64,000 nt of DNA from Verrucomicrobiales bacterium (GCA_029213195.1 JARGNI010000009.1:89768-153767), one strand, 5' to 3'; positions 1 through 12,300 are shown, numbered from the stretch's first letter. Translations and numbers: made by a program. Notes: a model not told the origin generated them from the sequence alone.

Positions 1-1565
1 GGTTGATCACAGATCTGGATCCCCATCGCGGTCGCGACGAGCAGCCAACCGTCCGCGCTCACCGCCATCCCATCGGCCTGGCTCCGCACATCGATCGAGG
101 CCGGTGGCAGATGCAGATGAAAGTAGGGTTGCACGAAGCGGAGCTTTCCATCCGGGGCTCGCTGACCGGACCAGACAAAACGCCCTCCGTAGTCCGCTGC
201 ATACACGAGCGATTGATCCGGACTCAGGATGACTCCGTTCACCCCACTGAATTGATCACTCGCGATCCTGGCCTCGCCATTTGGAGAAAGCATCCAGATC
301 GCCTTCTTTCGGGGTTCCGAAAAATAGACCGTTCCGTCATGGGCGACCACGACATCGTTCGGTCGCACATTCTCAACATGGACCTGCATTTCTCCCGTGG
401 TGATGTCCCAGGAAACGAGGCGACCGGGCTCCCGCTGGCAGCCGTAGAGGGTTTTCCCATCCGGAGCAAAGGCGAGGCCATTGGTTCCTCCGGTTTTCTC
501 CTGGAAGAGCCGGGGTGCTCCTGCTGGAGGAACATGCCAGATCTTGCTGCCCTCGAGATCGGTGAAGAAAAGATCGCCCCTTGCATTGATGGCAGGCCCT
601 TCGGTGAACTGATGCCCTTCGCTGACCAGTTCCCAATCCTCTCCTGCGACGAGGAAATCGTTGGCCTTGCTCTTGGAACGCTCCGGATGATTCCGGATCT
701 CGGGATCGGTGTCCCACCCCTCCCAGAGCCAACGCATCACGTCGGGAAAGATCGCGTTGCCATGCTTGCGATTGTGTCCGCCTTCCCCCCACTCGTGACT
801 CACTTCGTATCCGGCCCAGGTCAGCGAGGCGAGCATATCCTGGTTCGCGACCCACCAGCTCCCGCAGTAGAGATCGTTGTCGTTCTTTCCATCCTGGAGA
901 AAAATCCGCAGCGGCTTCGGTTCGGTTTTTCTGACGAGGACAGGCAACTCGTTCCCCCCTCGCAAACCGACATAGGTGCCGACCGTGGTGAAGACTCGAC
1001 GGAACTGATCGGGCCGCTCCCATGCCACCTGGAAGGCGGCGATCCCTCCGGAGCTGGAACCGCAGAGTCCTCGCAAGTTGGGATCGGAAGTCACCACCAG
1101 ATCCTCCAGCGCGAGGGGCAATAACTCTTCGAGAAGAAACTGCGCGTAGCGTCCGCTGACGGCATCATACTCAAAGGATCGATTGTACCGTGGCTGCGCC
1201 GCCTCGGAAGTGGCATCGACGACACCCGGATTGATGAAAACCGCGATTGTCACCGGCATGTCGCCAGCGTGAATGAGATTGTCAAAGGCCACCGGCACCG
1301 TCTTGAGATAGCTCATCCCATCCTGGAAGACCATGAGCGCGGCCGGGTTCTTCGCATCGTACTGAGCCGGAATATAGACGGCATAGTCCCGCTTCGTCCC
1401 GGGGAAAACCTCGCTCTTCTCGAACCGTCCCTTTCTCACCTCGCCCGAGGGAACGCCTTCCTTTTTCACCATATCGGGATGAACCGGATAGGACTCCTGG
1501 GCAGCCAACGGTCCCACCAGAAAAACCAAAACAGAATAAACGAAGACAGACCTGGGGATTCTCAT
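1..1565 (-). CDS. Putative esterase (enterochelin-esterase-like alpha/beta hydrolase) fused to SMP-30/gluconolactonase-like beta-propeller; 3' end truncated by window edge
   Basis: Own translation of the minus strand: MRIPRSVFVYSVLVFLVGPLAAQESYPVHP... signal peptide, nucleophile elbow GLCGSSSGG, then C-terminal SMP-30-like repeats (FTEGPAINARGDLFFTDLEGSKIWHVPPAG, NGLAFAPDGKTLYGCQ). Missing from the ORF track because it runs off the edge. Confidence 0.85.
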   Translation of the reverse strand, partial: MRIPRSVFVYSVLVFLVGPLAAQESYPVHPDMVKKEGVPSGEVRKGRFEKSEVFPGTKRDYAVYIPAQYDAKNPAALMVFQDGMSYLKTVPVAFDNLIHAGDMPVTIAVFINPGVVDATSEAAQPRYNRSFEYDAVSGRYAQFLLEELLPLALEDLVVTSDPNLRGLCGSSSGGIAAFQVAWERPDQFRRVFTTVGTYVGLRGGNELPVLVRKTEPKPLRIFLQDGKNDNDLYCGSWWVANQDMLASLTWAGYEVSHEWGEGGHNRKHGNAIFPDVMRWLWEGWDTDPEIRNHPERSKSKANDFLVAGEDWELVSEGHQFTEGPAINARGDLFFTDLEGSKIWHVPPAGAPRLFQEKTGGTNGLAFAPDGKTLYGCQREPGRLVSWDITTGEMQVHVENVRPNDVVVAHDGTVYFSEPRKKAIWMLSPNGEARIASDQFSGVNGVILSPDQSLVYAADYGGRFVWSGQRAPDGKLRFVQPYFHLHLPPASIDVRSQADGMAVSADGWLLVATAMGIQICDQ

Positions 1566-1730
1566 TCTCGAAGATGCCGGAGAGCGATGGTTTTCAAAGA
1601 CACGGAAACGGGGAGTTGACTCGGTTCACTCGAGTAGCCTTAACCCAGAGAATTCGCCAAAGTATCACTTTCTCCCCGGCAGCATTCCACGTAGGCTTTC
1701 CCTGTTCGCATTGCCCGTCCCGCTCCCTCA

Positions 1731-2474
1731 ATGCCTCGATCCCATTCCGCCGGTCTTTTTCTGTGCCTCGCCTCGCTTTCCGTGATTTTTCTCACGGGAT
1801 GCGGAGGGGATCGTGCCGAGGTGTTCGGAATTCTCGAGAAAGCGGAATCGCTCCCTCTCTGGCAACGCATCGGCGCGATCGCCATCGCGACTTTGATCAG
1901 TGAAGACCTCGCCTGCATCGCCGCCGGCATGCTCGCGAGCGAAGCCGTCCTTTCGTTCGGTTGGGCGATCGCGGCCTCCTTTCTCGGAATCTACCTGGGA
2001 GATCTTCTGCTCTACTTCCTCGGAAGAATCGGAGGGATCGCGCTCCTGCGACGAGTCCCCTTTCGCTGGATGATCCGGGAAGACCAGATTCTCCAGGCGG
2101 AAACGCTCTTTCGCGAACATGGGGCCAAATTGATTTTCTCCTCCCGCTTGCTCCCGGGATCCCGTCTCCCGATCTATGCCGCAGCGGGGGTACTGGGCTA
2201 CCCTCTGTGGCGTTTTGCCCTGTTCATGGCCATCGCGGGAGCGCTTTCTGCCGTCATTCTCGTCTGGATCTCCTATCGACTTGGAGAAGTCGTCTTCGAT
2301 TGGCTCAAGGTCTATGAATCCTACGCTCTGCCCATCCTGATTGGGGCGGTGGTGTTGATCTGGATCGGGGTGAAGCTTTTTGAAATCCTCGCGACTCGGA
2401 GAAGTCGACTTGTCTTTCTCGCTCGATCGCGAAGACTGTATTTCCGACTCCGCGGAAAGCCTCCCCGTTCCTGA
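1731..2474 (+). CDS. DedA family membrane protein (SNARE-associated/VTT domain)
   Basis: Multiple TM segments, SEDLACIAAGMLASEA, FLGIYLGDLLLYFLGR, FSSRLLPGSRLPIYAAAG typical of DedA proteins; lipoprotein-like N-terminus (FLTGC). Confidence 0.88.
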   Translation: MPRSHSAGLFLCLASLSVIFLTGCGGDRAEVFGILEKAESLPLWQRIGAIAIATLISEDLACIAAGMLASEAVLSFGWAIAASFLGIYLGDLLLYFLGRIGGIALLRRVPFRWMIREDQILQAETLFREHGAKLIFSSRLLPGSRLPIYAAAGVLGYPLWRFALFMAIAGALSAVILVWISYRLGEVVFDWLKVYESYALPILIGAVVLIWIGVKLFEILATRRSRLVFLARSRRLYFRLRGKPPRS

Positions 2475-2481
2475 TTCCCCG

Positions 2482-2832
2482 ATGCCCAAGACGATTTCCT
2501 GGTTCCTGATCTATGGCAAACTCCTGTGCGGCTTTTACGCACTCCTCGTCGTCGCCGGGATCTACTTTGTGATCCTGCCACATGGATCCCTCGGGGCTGA
2601 CCCCTATCTCGCCAGGATCATCGGTGCCGTCGCTATCATCCTCGGTGCGCTCTATTTCGGCGCGACCTACATCAGTCTCCACATGCCTCGACGCCCAGGA
2701 GCGTGGAACTACAATTTCGCCATCATCCTCCTCGGGTTTACCAGCGTCGTCTTTCTACCCTTCGGGGTTTTTCTCATGATCCGCTGGCAACGACCCGAAA
2801 TCCGCGAATACTATGGCGTAAATCCCTCTTGA
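2482..2832 (+). CDS. Small integral membrane protein, unknown function
   Basis: ORF from MPKTISWFLIYGKLLCGFYALLVVAG with 3-4 hydrophobic segments; start at 2482 preferred over the upstream TTG at 2380. Confidence 0.65.
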   Translation: MPKTISWFLIYGKLLCGFYALLVVAGIYFVILPHGSLGADPYLARIIGAVAIILGALYFGATYISLHMPRRPGAWNYNFAIILLGFTSVVFLPFGVFLMIRWQRPEIREYYGVNPS

Positions 2833-2902
2833 GCAGCCGACTATCTGCCTCTACACATTATCGGCTGCTCGTGATGATCAGCTGCACAACTCCTCCCCCA
2901 CC

Positions 2903-4147
2903 GTGAACTGGATTTCTCTCGCGCTTCGCAATCTTCTTCGGAATTCCCGGCGTTCGATCACCACGATCGGCGCGGTGGCGCTCGGCTATGCGGCAACAAA
3001 CATCTTTGCCGGATTTGCCGGGTACATGTTCGCCAGTATCCAGGAGGCACACATCTACGAGCAGATCAATGGACACGTCCAGATCTGGAAGAAAGGGGCT
3101 CGCGACTACGGGGGCTCCGATCCCGCAGCCTACATGATCTCAGCCGAGGAGTTGGAAACGATCCGTTCCATCACCGCGAAAGACGATCGAATCGATCTCG
3201 CGGCCGGGATGTTGCAGGTGCAGGGCAACCTCGATTTCGATGGAAATCCGGGATTCTTCATCGGCCAGGCGATGACGCCATCGCACAAGGAGAAAATTTT
3301 CTCCCGCTCGACCGCATTGAAAAGCGCGGATGGGGAAAACAAGGAAGGGAAACCCATTTCCGATGACACTCCTTTCGCGATCTCGGTCGCTCCCGGAATG
3401 GCCGAAAACCTCAGTCTCGAACTGGGCAGTGATGTCATCCTGATGGCCCCGACGATCCAGGGGCAGATGAATGCCGTCGACGCCCAGATCTTCCAGATTG
3501 CCGATGTCGCCTCCGAGGCGCTCAACAATCGCTACGTCTTTCTCCCCCTCGAACTCGCTCAAACTCTCTACGATACCGATGGAGTCACCGCGGTGCGTTT
3601 GCTCCTCGGAGAAGACGAGGACACGGATGCTGTCGCGGCCGCACTCCGCGAAGAGCTTCCGGAATCGGAATGGGAGGTCATCACTTGGTATGACATTTCC
3701 AAGCTCTACCTGCGAACGAAGCGGATGTTCGACATCATCTTTGGTCTCGTTTTCGTTATCATCGCCACCATCGTGATCATGTCGGTCCTCAACACGATCG
3801 GAATGGCCGTCGTCGAACGGACCCGCGAGATCGGAACTTTGCGGGCCATCGGTTTGAAACGACCCGGCGTCGTTCGCCTCTTCGGAATCGAGAGCGCCTT
3901 TCTCGGGATGATCGGTGCGCTCGTCGGCTTGATCATCACGGTCTCGTTTGCGCTCTTCATTGGAGCGATCAATCCGACCTGGGAACCACCGGTGACGGCT
4001 CGGGAGATCGTCTGGGAAATCCGCATCCTTCCTCACTACCTCCTCCTGACCTTCGTGCTGTTGGTCATTTTCACCTCTCTCGCTGCGATCGCCCCTGCTC
4101 GCCGTGCCGCAAAACAGAGTATTGTCGACTCGCTCGGACACGTGTAA
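2903..4147 (+). CDS. ABC transporter permease, FtsX/LolC-E/MacB-like
   Basis: N-terminal MNWISLALRNLLRNSRRSITTIGAVALGYA, periplasmic domain, C-terminal FtsX core (VERTREIGTLRAIGLKRPGVVRLFGIESAFLG). Confidence 0.9.
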   Translation: MNWISLALRNLLRNSRRSITTIGAVALGYAATNIFAGFAGYMFASIQEAHIYEQINGHVQIWKKGARDYGGSDPAAYMISAEELETIRSITAKDDRIDLAAGMLQVQGNLDFDGNPGFFIGQAMTPSHKEKIFSRSTALKSADGENKEGKPISDDTPFAISVAPGMAENLSLELGSDVILMAPTIQGQMNAVDAQIFQIADVASEALNNRYVFLPLELAQTLYDTDGVTAVRLLLGEDEDTDAVAAALREELPESEWEVITWYDISKLYLRTKRMFDIIFGLVFVIIATIVIMSVLNTIGMAVVERTREIGTLRAIGLKRPGVVRLFGIESAFLGMIGALVGLIITVSFALFIGAINPTWEPPVTAREIVWEIRILPHYLLLTFVLLVIFTSLAAIAPARRAAKQSIVDSLGHV

Positions 4148-4161
4148 TCTGCCATCTACGA

Positions 4162-4890
4162 ATGAAGACCTGCCTTTTTTTCCTCCTCAGCTTTTCCCTT
4201 TCCTCCAGTCTGCTCATCGCTGACGATGCCGCACTTCTTGCCGCCGAGAAGGCCCGCGGAGTCTTGACGGGAAATACCGGCGTCCAGTGGATCGTGTCGG
4301 TCACGGGTTCGAAAAACGCGAAATTTCTCGCAACCTCCCAGGATGGCAAGGTCTACGCGGAAGTGATCGAACCCGCGGATGCCAAGGGCAGGAAATACCT
4401 CGCGGAATCGAAAGGCAACATGTGGTTCTGGAAACCGGGCCTGAGCCGCCCGGTTTCGGTCTCGAAACGGCAACGACTCTCAGGCGATGCCGCGATCGGC
4501 GATATCGCTTCGACCAGTTTTGTCGAAGGCTACAAGCTGGTCGGGAAAGAAGATGGAGAGGTCGCCGGAGAAGCGGCCAGCGTCTACACTCTCAAGGCGA
4601 ACTCACTCAGCGACACCTACGCCCAGATCAAGTATTGGGTGACCAAGGACGGCAACCTCGGCAAGAAGGCGGAGTTCTACGCCAAATCCGGCAACCTGAT
4701 TCGTTCCTCGACGATGGACTACGGGAACACCGCAAATGGGAAACCTTTCCTTTCGAAGATGGTCATCGAGGATGGCGGCCAGAAAATCACCCTCGCCTTC
4801 TCCGATGTCCGCATCGGTCAGTATCCCGATCAAATGTTCACCCGCGACCACCTCACGGGGCGTCGAACTTCCACTCTACGCAAGAAGTAG
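4162..4890 (+). CDS. Outer membrane lipoprotein-sorting protein, LolA-like
   Basis: Signal peptide; internal sequence (GNMWFWKPGLSRPVSVSKRQRLSGDAAIGDIASTSF, FSDVRIGQYPDQMFTRDHL) matches my recollection of LolA_like proteins that follow FtsX permeases. Confidence 0.8.
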   Translation: MKTCLFFLLSFSLSSSLLIADDAALLAAEKARGVLTGNTGVQWIVSVTGSKNAKFLATSQDGKVYAEVIEPADAKGRKYLAESKGNMWFWKPGLSRPVSVSKRQRLSGDAAIGDIASTSFVEGYKLVGKEDGEVAGEAASVYTLKANSLSDTYAQIKYWVTKDGNLGKKAEFYAKSGNLIRSSTMDYGNTANGKPFLSKMVIEDGGQKITLAFSDVRIGQYPDQMFTRDHLTGRRTSTLRKK

Positions 4891-4920
4891 GTTCTACCGC
4901 TTACTCCTGCCGTCACCGAT

Positions 4921-6291
4921 ATGACCGAGTCGTCCTTCCCGGTGACCGAGCTGGAAGAGGCCGATACGCTTTTGCAGGAACTCCTGCGAATCGACACCTC
5001 CAATCCTCCCGGAGGAGAGAAGGAGGCCACCGATCGGGTCGCCCGTTTCTGTCGCGATCTCGGCCTCTCCCCCGAGATCTGTGGGGCTGATCCGGAACGT
5101 CCCAATCTCGTGGCGCGATGGAATGCCGATCCATCGCATCGCAAACATCGTCCTCTCGTATTGAGTTGCCACCTCGATGTGGTGCCCGCCGCAGCCGAGC
5201 AGTGGACCCATGATCCTTTCTCAGGACACCACGATGGGACGTTCATCTGGGGCCGAGGCGCGATCGATATGAAGGGATTTGCGGTCATGGCCCTTGCCGC
5301 ACTGGCTCGACTCCGCCAGGAAAACCTCCCCCTGACACGGGATGTCATCTTTGCCGCGGTTTGCGATGAAGAAGCCGGAACCCGCCTCGGATCACGCTGG
5401 CTCGTGGAAAATCGGCCCGACCTCCTCGGAGACAAACCGGAATACGTCATCAACGAAGTGGGTGGATTTTCCGTTCACCTCAAGGGCCGTCGCTTCTACC
5501 CCATCCAGGTGGCCGAAAAAGGAGTCGCCTGGTTGAGACTGGCCGTTTCGGGTCAGTCCGGACACAGTTCGCTACCCGCAAGAGACACGGCCGTCGAGCG
5601 GCTCGGAAGAGCGGTGACTTCCATTACCCGGACCCAGCTCCCCTGGCACCCCAGCGAGGAAGCCATCCAGTTCATTCGAGGTTTTGCAGCTCCTGATTCC
5701 TGGGTGGCTCGGAAGGTCGCTCCCCTGATCGCCCATCCGACGATCGGTCCCCGACTTCTTCCCCTGGCGGTCCCTTCGGGATCTCGTAGGCTCTCTCTGG
5801 AGGCCATTCTTCGCAATACGGCGAACCCAACCTGCCTGGTTTCCGACCCTGCGCTCAACGTGATGCCGGAAGAGGTTTCCGTCGATATCGACGGAAGACT
5901 TGCGATCGGTCAGACGGCCGAAGATCTCATCCGCGAGCTGGAGGACGTGCTACCTCGTGATCTTCGCTCTCATCTCGATTGGGAGATTCTCCATGAAGCC
6001 CCCGCGAGTAGCTTCTCGACAGATACGGAACTCTTTCGCGAGCTGAAAGCAGGAATCCAACGGTCCGATCCGGAAGGCCACATCGTCCCCTCGATCATCC
6101 CCGGATTCACCGACAGTCAGAATTACGCGAAGCTAGGGGCGCAGTGCTACGGATTCTATCCCGTCCAGTTGCCCGAAGAGCTCGACTTTGCCTCGCTCTT
6201 CCACGGTGTCGACGAGAGGATTCCGGTCGAGGGATTCCACTGGGGAATCCAGACCCTGACTGAAACCCTGCGTCGTTTCCTGGTTCGCTAG
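4921..6291 (+). CDS. M20 family metallopeptidase (ArgE/DapE/CPG2-like)
   Basis: SCHLDVVPA, WGRGAIDMKGF, VCDEEAG, FTDSQNY motifs of M20 dizinc peptidases. Confidence 0.9.
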   Translation: MTESSFPVTELEEADTLLQELLRIDTSNPPGGEKEATDRVARFCRDLGLSPEICGADPERPNLVARWNADPSHRKHRPLVLSCHLDVVPAAAEQWTHDPFSGHHDGTFIWGRGAIDMKGFAVMALAALARLRQENLPLTRDVIFAAVCDEEAGTRLGSRWLVENRPDLLGDKPEYVINEVGGFSVHLKGRRFYPIQVAEKGVAWLRLAVSGQSGHSSLPARDTAVERLGRAVTSITRTQLPWHPSEEAIQFIRGFAAPDSWVARKVAPLIAHPTIGPRLLPLAVPSGSRRLSLEAILRNTANPTCLVSDPALNVMPEEVSVDIDGRLAIGQTAEDLIRELEDVLPRDLRSHLDWEILHEAPASSFSTDTELFRELKAGIQRSDPEGHIVPSIIPGFTDSQNYAKLGAQCYGFYPVQLPEELDFASLFHGVDERIPVEGFHWGIQTLTETLRRFLVR

Positions 6292-6309
6292 GACTGACTC
6301 ATCCGCGCC

Positions 6310-9300
6310 CTACTGCCGAGGCGGATCGGCCTCACGAACGAGGGCTCCGTGTTCTCGACTCATGACAAGGAGGCTAAACCTCTCCACGCCATCGAGTTCG
6401 TTGGTACTGAGCCCGACATAGTCGAACTTCCCTCTGAGATCGGTATACCCGTCCTTGTAGAATCGAACCGAGCCATCATTCATTCGCGCATAGACCTTCA
6501 CATAGGTCTTGGGCAAGGGGTTCCCTTCCTCTGAATGACGAACCTCGAGACGTCCATAGCGATCCGCCAGGTTTACCCGCAGTTGATTCGAATAGATCGG
6601 AACACTCTTCCGCTGACCGTCGGCGATGACTTCGAGGAGGATATTTCGACTCGCATACTTTTCGGGGAGCGCAATATCGATGGAATCGCCTCCTTCCGGC
6701 AATGGGATAGTCTGGGTCTGGTTGGGCTCGATGTAGCTGAACTGACTGCTGCCTCCGGAGACGAATGGCTCACTCGAGAAAAGAAACTCCAGATCCATTT
6801 CGTAGTAGTGAATCTGGGCTTCGTCGACCTCGTGATAATCCAAAGTCACCTTTCTGCCTTCCACGATCAGATCGATCCCAGCTTCGCGAGCGGATAGATC
6901 GTCGAGACGATCTTCTCGCTTCTCGTCGTCCTTCTCGACTTGCCCACCCTTGATCTCTTCGACCTGGCTCAGGACGTTTCCAAACTTCTCGCGCCAGCGG
7001 TCTACGGGAAACTCCTCGTAGGCGACGGCGATGTTCCGTGCCTGATCGACTTCCTCTCGATACAAGGCGATGTAGGCAGAGAGATAGTCATACTGCAACT
7101 GCTCATCGATCTCATCCCGAGATACCGACTCGTGCCATTCCAACGCTTCTTCGATCCGATCCTGGAGAAGCAGGTAAGCGGTCACCGAGAGCCGGTCTTC
7201 CGGGCTCAGTTCAGAACGATACTGCAGGACAGACAGCAGGGATTGATACTGCTGGAAAAACTGGTCATTGAGAATGTCCCGGTTCCGTCCCAGGCGATGA
7301 GAGCGAGCATTCACCAACGGCGAATACTCGAGGTGCTGATGCCAGTGCCTCTCCACCGGTTCGATGGAGACGAGGTCACAAGCCAACCAGTCGCCACACT
7401 TCTGCAGGAAACCTTCCTGGTGTTTCAGAAACTGACGAGCCTGATCCAACTCGCCATGAAAGAGTCCATAGCTCCACAAGGAGGGATCATAGCTCCTTCT
7501 CTGGTTGAGCACTCGCGTGACACGTCCGAAAAACTCCTTGTTCTCGCGAACCCTCCAAGCGATCCGACTCAAGTCGACAACCTGCAGATTCTTCTCGGCA
7601 AGAAACTGAATCACTTCCTCGTCACTTCCCTCCTGGGAAAGATACTCCCAAGACGCTTCGTCGACCTGACTCAGGGTTTCCACCACCCGGAAGGAGAATG
7701 GCTCTCCAGATGCGATCACTTTTTCCTCTTTCGCGACCTGCACCGGATAGATGGGAAATCCATCCTCTCCAGACGATTCCGGAAAATAGAAAGCGATCTC
7801 CTGCTGGCGTGTCGAAAACGGTTCCAAGAGGATCGGAAACGACTTGGTATAGTGACTCGCGGAAACTGGGACCGCTCCTTCTGGAACCTGGATCAGGAGT
7901 TCCAGTAAATGAGGACTGGAGCTTGGATTCGTGACCACGACCTGGCTGCCATAGACGACTCCGGTGAGGAACTCCTCGGTCACGAACTTGTCGCGACGCT
8001 GGCCCTGCTCCACTACATAGCGATCATCGAGGCGATAGAAATTCTGGCTCACGAGAACGGGACTCGCCTCCTCGGCTCTCGTCGCTTCTCGAATCTCCTC
8101 ATGGAAGACCACACTCGGGGACTTGGCGACAAAGGTGAGAAGGTTGTCGTCGACCGAAATCTCGGGATCCGCAGACTCGAAAGGCAAATCCAAAAGGCTG
8201 AGGACAAACATCATCTCCGTGAAATTTCGGGTCGCGACGGGAAACTCTCTCGAGTAGAAACCGCCTTCTCCATCCCAAGCCGCGAAGTCGGCCCAGAAGG
8301 CATTTGCGGTAACGAGCTCGCCCAACTGCTGCTCGATCGGGAGCTCGTAGTAGTTGTTCTCCGCCCACTCCCGAGTTGCTTCGAGCGCCTCGAACATGGC
8401 CACTTCCTTTCCCCGCTCCCGAACGATCGACAATCGTGCTCCCAACATGGCCTCTTCGTCGAGATCCTGGATCGCATCTGCCATCGCTGCCTGAGGCATC
8501 TCCATCTCGGATTCCTCGGCCAGCTTCATGCGAGTTCTCGCAGCCGAGTTGTATCGATCACTCGACTCGCCAGGGCTGGCGGGTGCGGCAAAGGCATCCG
8601 CCACTCCGCCTCCCCCCATACCTATGGCTCCACCGCTGCTGAAACCAGCCCCGAATTGGAGTCTCCCTCGCACCCCTTCGCTATCGGACCTGCGCCCGAG
8701 AAGAGCCTGCTTGAAAAAGAGGGACTTCTGCATCGGATCGGGTGGGATCAAGGTCAGTAAGTCCTGCAGGTAGCGCTCCGTTCTGCCCCGCTCGTCGCCT
8801 CCGAGCCGCTGACTCAAGAGGATTCTCTCCACGATATTGAGCCGACCGAACTCCCAGGGTTGCAAATAGATCGAAAGATCGGCATCGAGCAGGTAGTGAT
8901 CGAGAAAAGTCTTGTCCTTCTTGTTCCGTAGATACGGGGCGATGACCTTTGCAAAAAAGTCGGGATCCTTCCTCGAAAGGAAAAAACTCAGCTCGTGGCA
9001 GGCGTGCTTGGAGTAAAGGGACTGCTTGGCTGCCTCATCGAGACTGGGCCACGACCGAATAAAATGAAATTTTGTCAGGGTTTCGTTCGGCTGAATCGAC
9101 TGCAAGGTGGAAAAGATCTCTCCAATGGTGCTGTAGCTCTCGAGGCGAGTGGAGCGGAAATCATCAATCTCCAGTTTCTCATCAGAAAGCAAAAGCGTTA
9201 CATTTCGCTGCTGCGTGTAGGGCTTTTCGGCTTCAAGCCCCTCTGACAACGACAGATCCCGAATCGGAAGTTCCTTTTTCTCCGGAATCACTGCAAGACT

Positions 9301-12300
9301 TTGGTAGGCCACCTGGTCGCCATCTACCGCAAGCAGGTGAACATGCTGTCGATCAAGCAGGAGCTCGCGATCGATGCTGAGTTTCCCGTTCGCATCCGGC
9401 TCCAGGTTGACGAGGAAAACGGGCTGGGTGCCCAGAAAGGTCATCGAAGTTGAGACCGAGCCCGATCTGCCGAGCCTTCTCTTGGCTTCCGCCTTAGGCT
9501 CCGGGCTGCCCTTCCGCTTGGCGCTTTTGTTCATCCCGCTCTTCCTGAACTCATCGCCGATCTCGGCGAGCTCAAGATCCGTTTCCGTATCCTGCAGGGC
9601 CCAGGGATTCAGCAACACTCCGGGACGAGGCAACATGTTCCCGGGGAAGACTTTCGTGGTCCGTCTTTCGAGAATGTAGCGATACTCCTCGCCGATATCC
9701 CGGCCCGAAACATACAGAGATTCGAGATGTCTTCGCTCCCAGGAGAAGAGATTGTCGTGCATCGGGATGGACAACTTCTCGAAAGGAGAGAACTCGGGGA
9801 GAAACCGTGTCGCGAGCAGATGCACTCGACCCTTCTCGCTGAAGTTTCCGATCTCGAGATCGACCGACTCCTCTGCGACCTCCATGGTCCGGAAAAAAGG
9901 GATCTCCTGATTTCCGGTTTCCAGGAGCCGATCCCTGCCCAGGGCATATCCGAGCGATCGCGCCGTCGCCTCGACAACCCGGAGGGAAATCGTCTTTTCG
10001 GAATCTCGCAAGTGGAGGAGATAATCACCGGGATCGAGATTCTGCAATTTGAGATGTCCCTCTGCTTTCTCTACCTGAGGAAACCAGTCCTTCTTCAATG
10101 CACCCTCGCGAAGTTCAAAAAAAGCGAAATCGCTACGATCGACTTCACGCCCCAGAGTGCCAACCGGGATTTCGACGGATTCTCTCGAAGAAATTTGAAT
10201 CAAAGAGGGAAGACGGACGGCCTCGGCCTCGACGTTCCAGCTTCGTGAGTGAATGCCTTCGTGCGAGGCTTCGACCCGGGTGATGGAATCGAGATCACCC
10301 AAAAAGATTTTTCCCTCCGGATCCGACTTGAGATTGGTTGCAATCGGTTCCGTGAAGTCTTCGTGGTGAAGACGGACGTGGACGGAACGGTCCGCGAGAC
10401 ATTCCCCGGTCCTTCCCAGCACTTCAAGTTGATAGCCTTCCGTGGTTCGCGAAAAGTAGAGATCGCGGGTGAACGTCTCGCGATCGATGCCATTGACCTC
10501 GAACTCGTGAGTGGTGCTCACGACCTGCTCTCCAGAAGACTGGCTGATCAGGGAAATTTTTCCGGTCAATTCGACCCGGACCGATCGCAATCGGTCCGGC
10601 ACGAGGAACTCGTAGATTGATTCCTGATCGTCATGGAAAGGAAACTCTCGTTTTTCGCTGAGAGACTCGATGCCATCCTGGTCGACCAGCCGAACCGTCA
10701 GCTTGGGTTCTTCGATCAAGCCGGGATCCACTTCTTCTCCCCCCAGCGAAAGATGTGGCCGGATCGCGAGTGCGGCCTTCTGGCCCGGGATCAAGCTCTC
10801 CTGGCTCAGGAGAATGCCCGCATCAAAATCGTAGGTTTCCTGAGGAAGGTAGATCTCGGCGAGTGAACTCATTCCCGATCCAGTCAGGACGAGAGAGGCA
10901 TTTCTCTCTTTGGAAAATGGAAGCAGGATCAAGCCATTGTCATCTGGTCGATAGGAATTTCCCGCCAACCAGATCGACGGGTCCTCCGCCGGCTCATTGT
11001 CTTCGGTAAGGACGCGAACGATTTCTCCCCCTGCCGTGGGTTGCGATACATAGTGTAGCCCACCCTTCCGAATCAAGGCTCGCGAACTGATCCCGTTTCC
11101 GATGAATTCCGCGACCCATACGCCTCGTTGGCCTTCGAGACCTTCCAGCGAAATCACCTCCGTATGCCGTTGCATCGAGGTCTTGTCGTAGCGTAGCGAG
11201 AACTCCTTGTTGGCGGTGAGTCCATCGAGTTTCAAATCCGTGTCGATTTCCTCTCCCTCGTCTCGATAGAAATTGAACTCGTTGATGTGATACAACTTCA
11301 CGAGAAGCTCGGAAACGTTCTTGAGCTCCACCTGCAGCGAAACTTCCTCCTCCGGAGAATGCCGAGCCGGATTGGTCGGAAGGAGCGAGATCTCCACTCG
11401 GTTTCGGAGATCCTCCACGTGGGTGGGTGTCAGCATCGCATACCAGCGTTCGGCATCGCCGACTCCGTAGAGCAACTTGGTCGATGCGAAGACCGTCTTC
11501 AGATAGTTCTCCCGGATATAGGGTTGGTATTTCTGATAGGATTCCTCCGTTTGGAAATATTTCTCGAGGTAGGCCCGGACCAGTTCATCATCGGAACGGA
11601 TCGGCCGAATCCCGATGGGTCCGGAAAAATCGGCGGAAAGATCCGCAAGAGGTTCGCCTCGCATCTGCTTCTGCAAATACTTCGGTTCCACATAAAAACA
11701 CTGACGAGGCAGCTTCAGGTATTCGAGGAAGAGGTCCTCAGGGTATTCTCCGAGCCGGCGAGCGATATCGAGCCGACGATACAGCACCGAAGCCTTCTGC
11801 GAATTGAAGGCTGGTGCCAGTTCCTTGACGAAATCCCAGACCAGGGAGAGATACTCGGATTTCTCATCCAGCGAGAGCTCAGTCAGGTCCTCCACAGGCG
11901 GACGCATTCGGATGAGCCGCGCCGTGACATACTTCTGATCGTGAATCAATTCGGGTCGCAACCCCTGCAGCTCGATCAACTGATCTTCCGTCAGTTTGAG
12001 ATGAATCGGAAACTCGCCGAAACCCTTGCTCTCCTTCGTCCGCAGCTCGGCGGCAATGATCCCGACGAGACGATCATAATCCGGCAATGAAATCCGCTTG
12101 AGAAGGTCCCGGCGCTGAGCGGGATTGAGCACGACTTCGTTTCGCACGATGTAATCCAGCCCCTTGGCGGTAACTCGAGATAGATTCTGCTGATTCCCAT
12201 TTCGCTTGTAGTAGGACTCCCAGTTGATCTGACCGGGATCCAAACGAGTTGGGAAATCGGGAGCTTCTCGAAGTTGCTGCTTTTGGTGATCGAATCTCAA

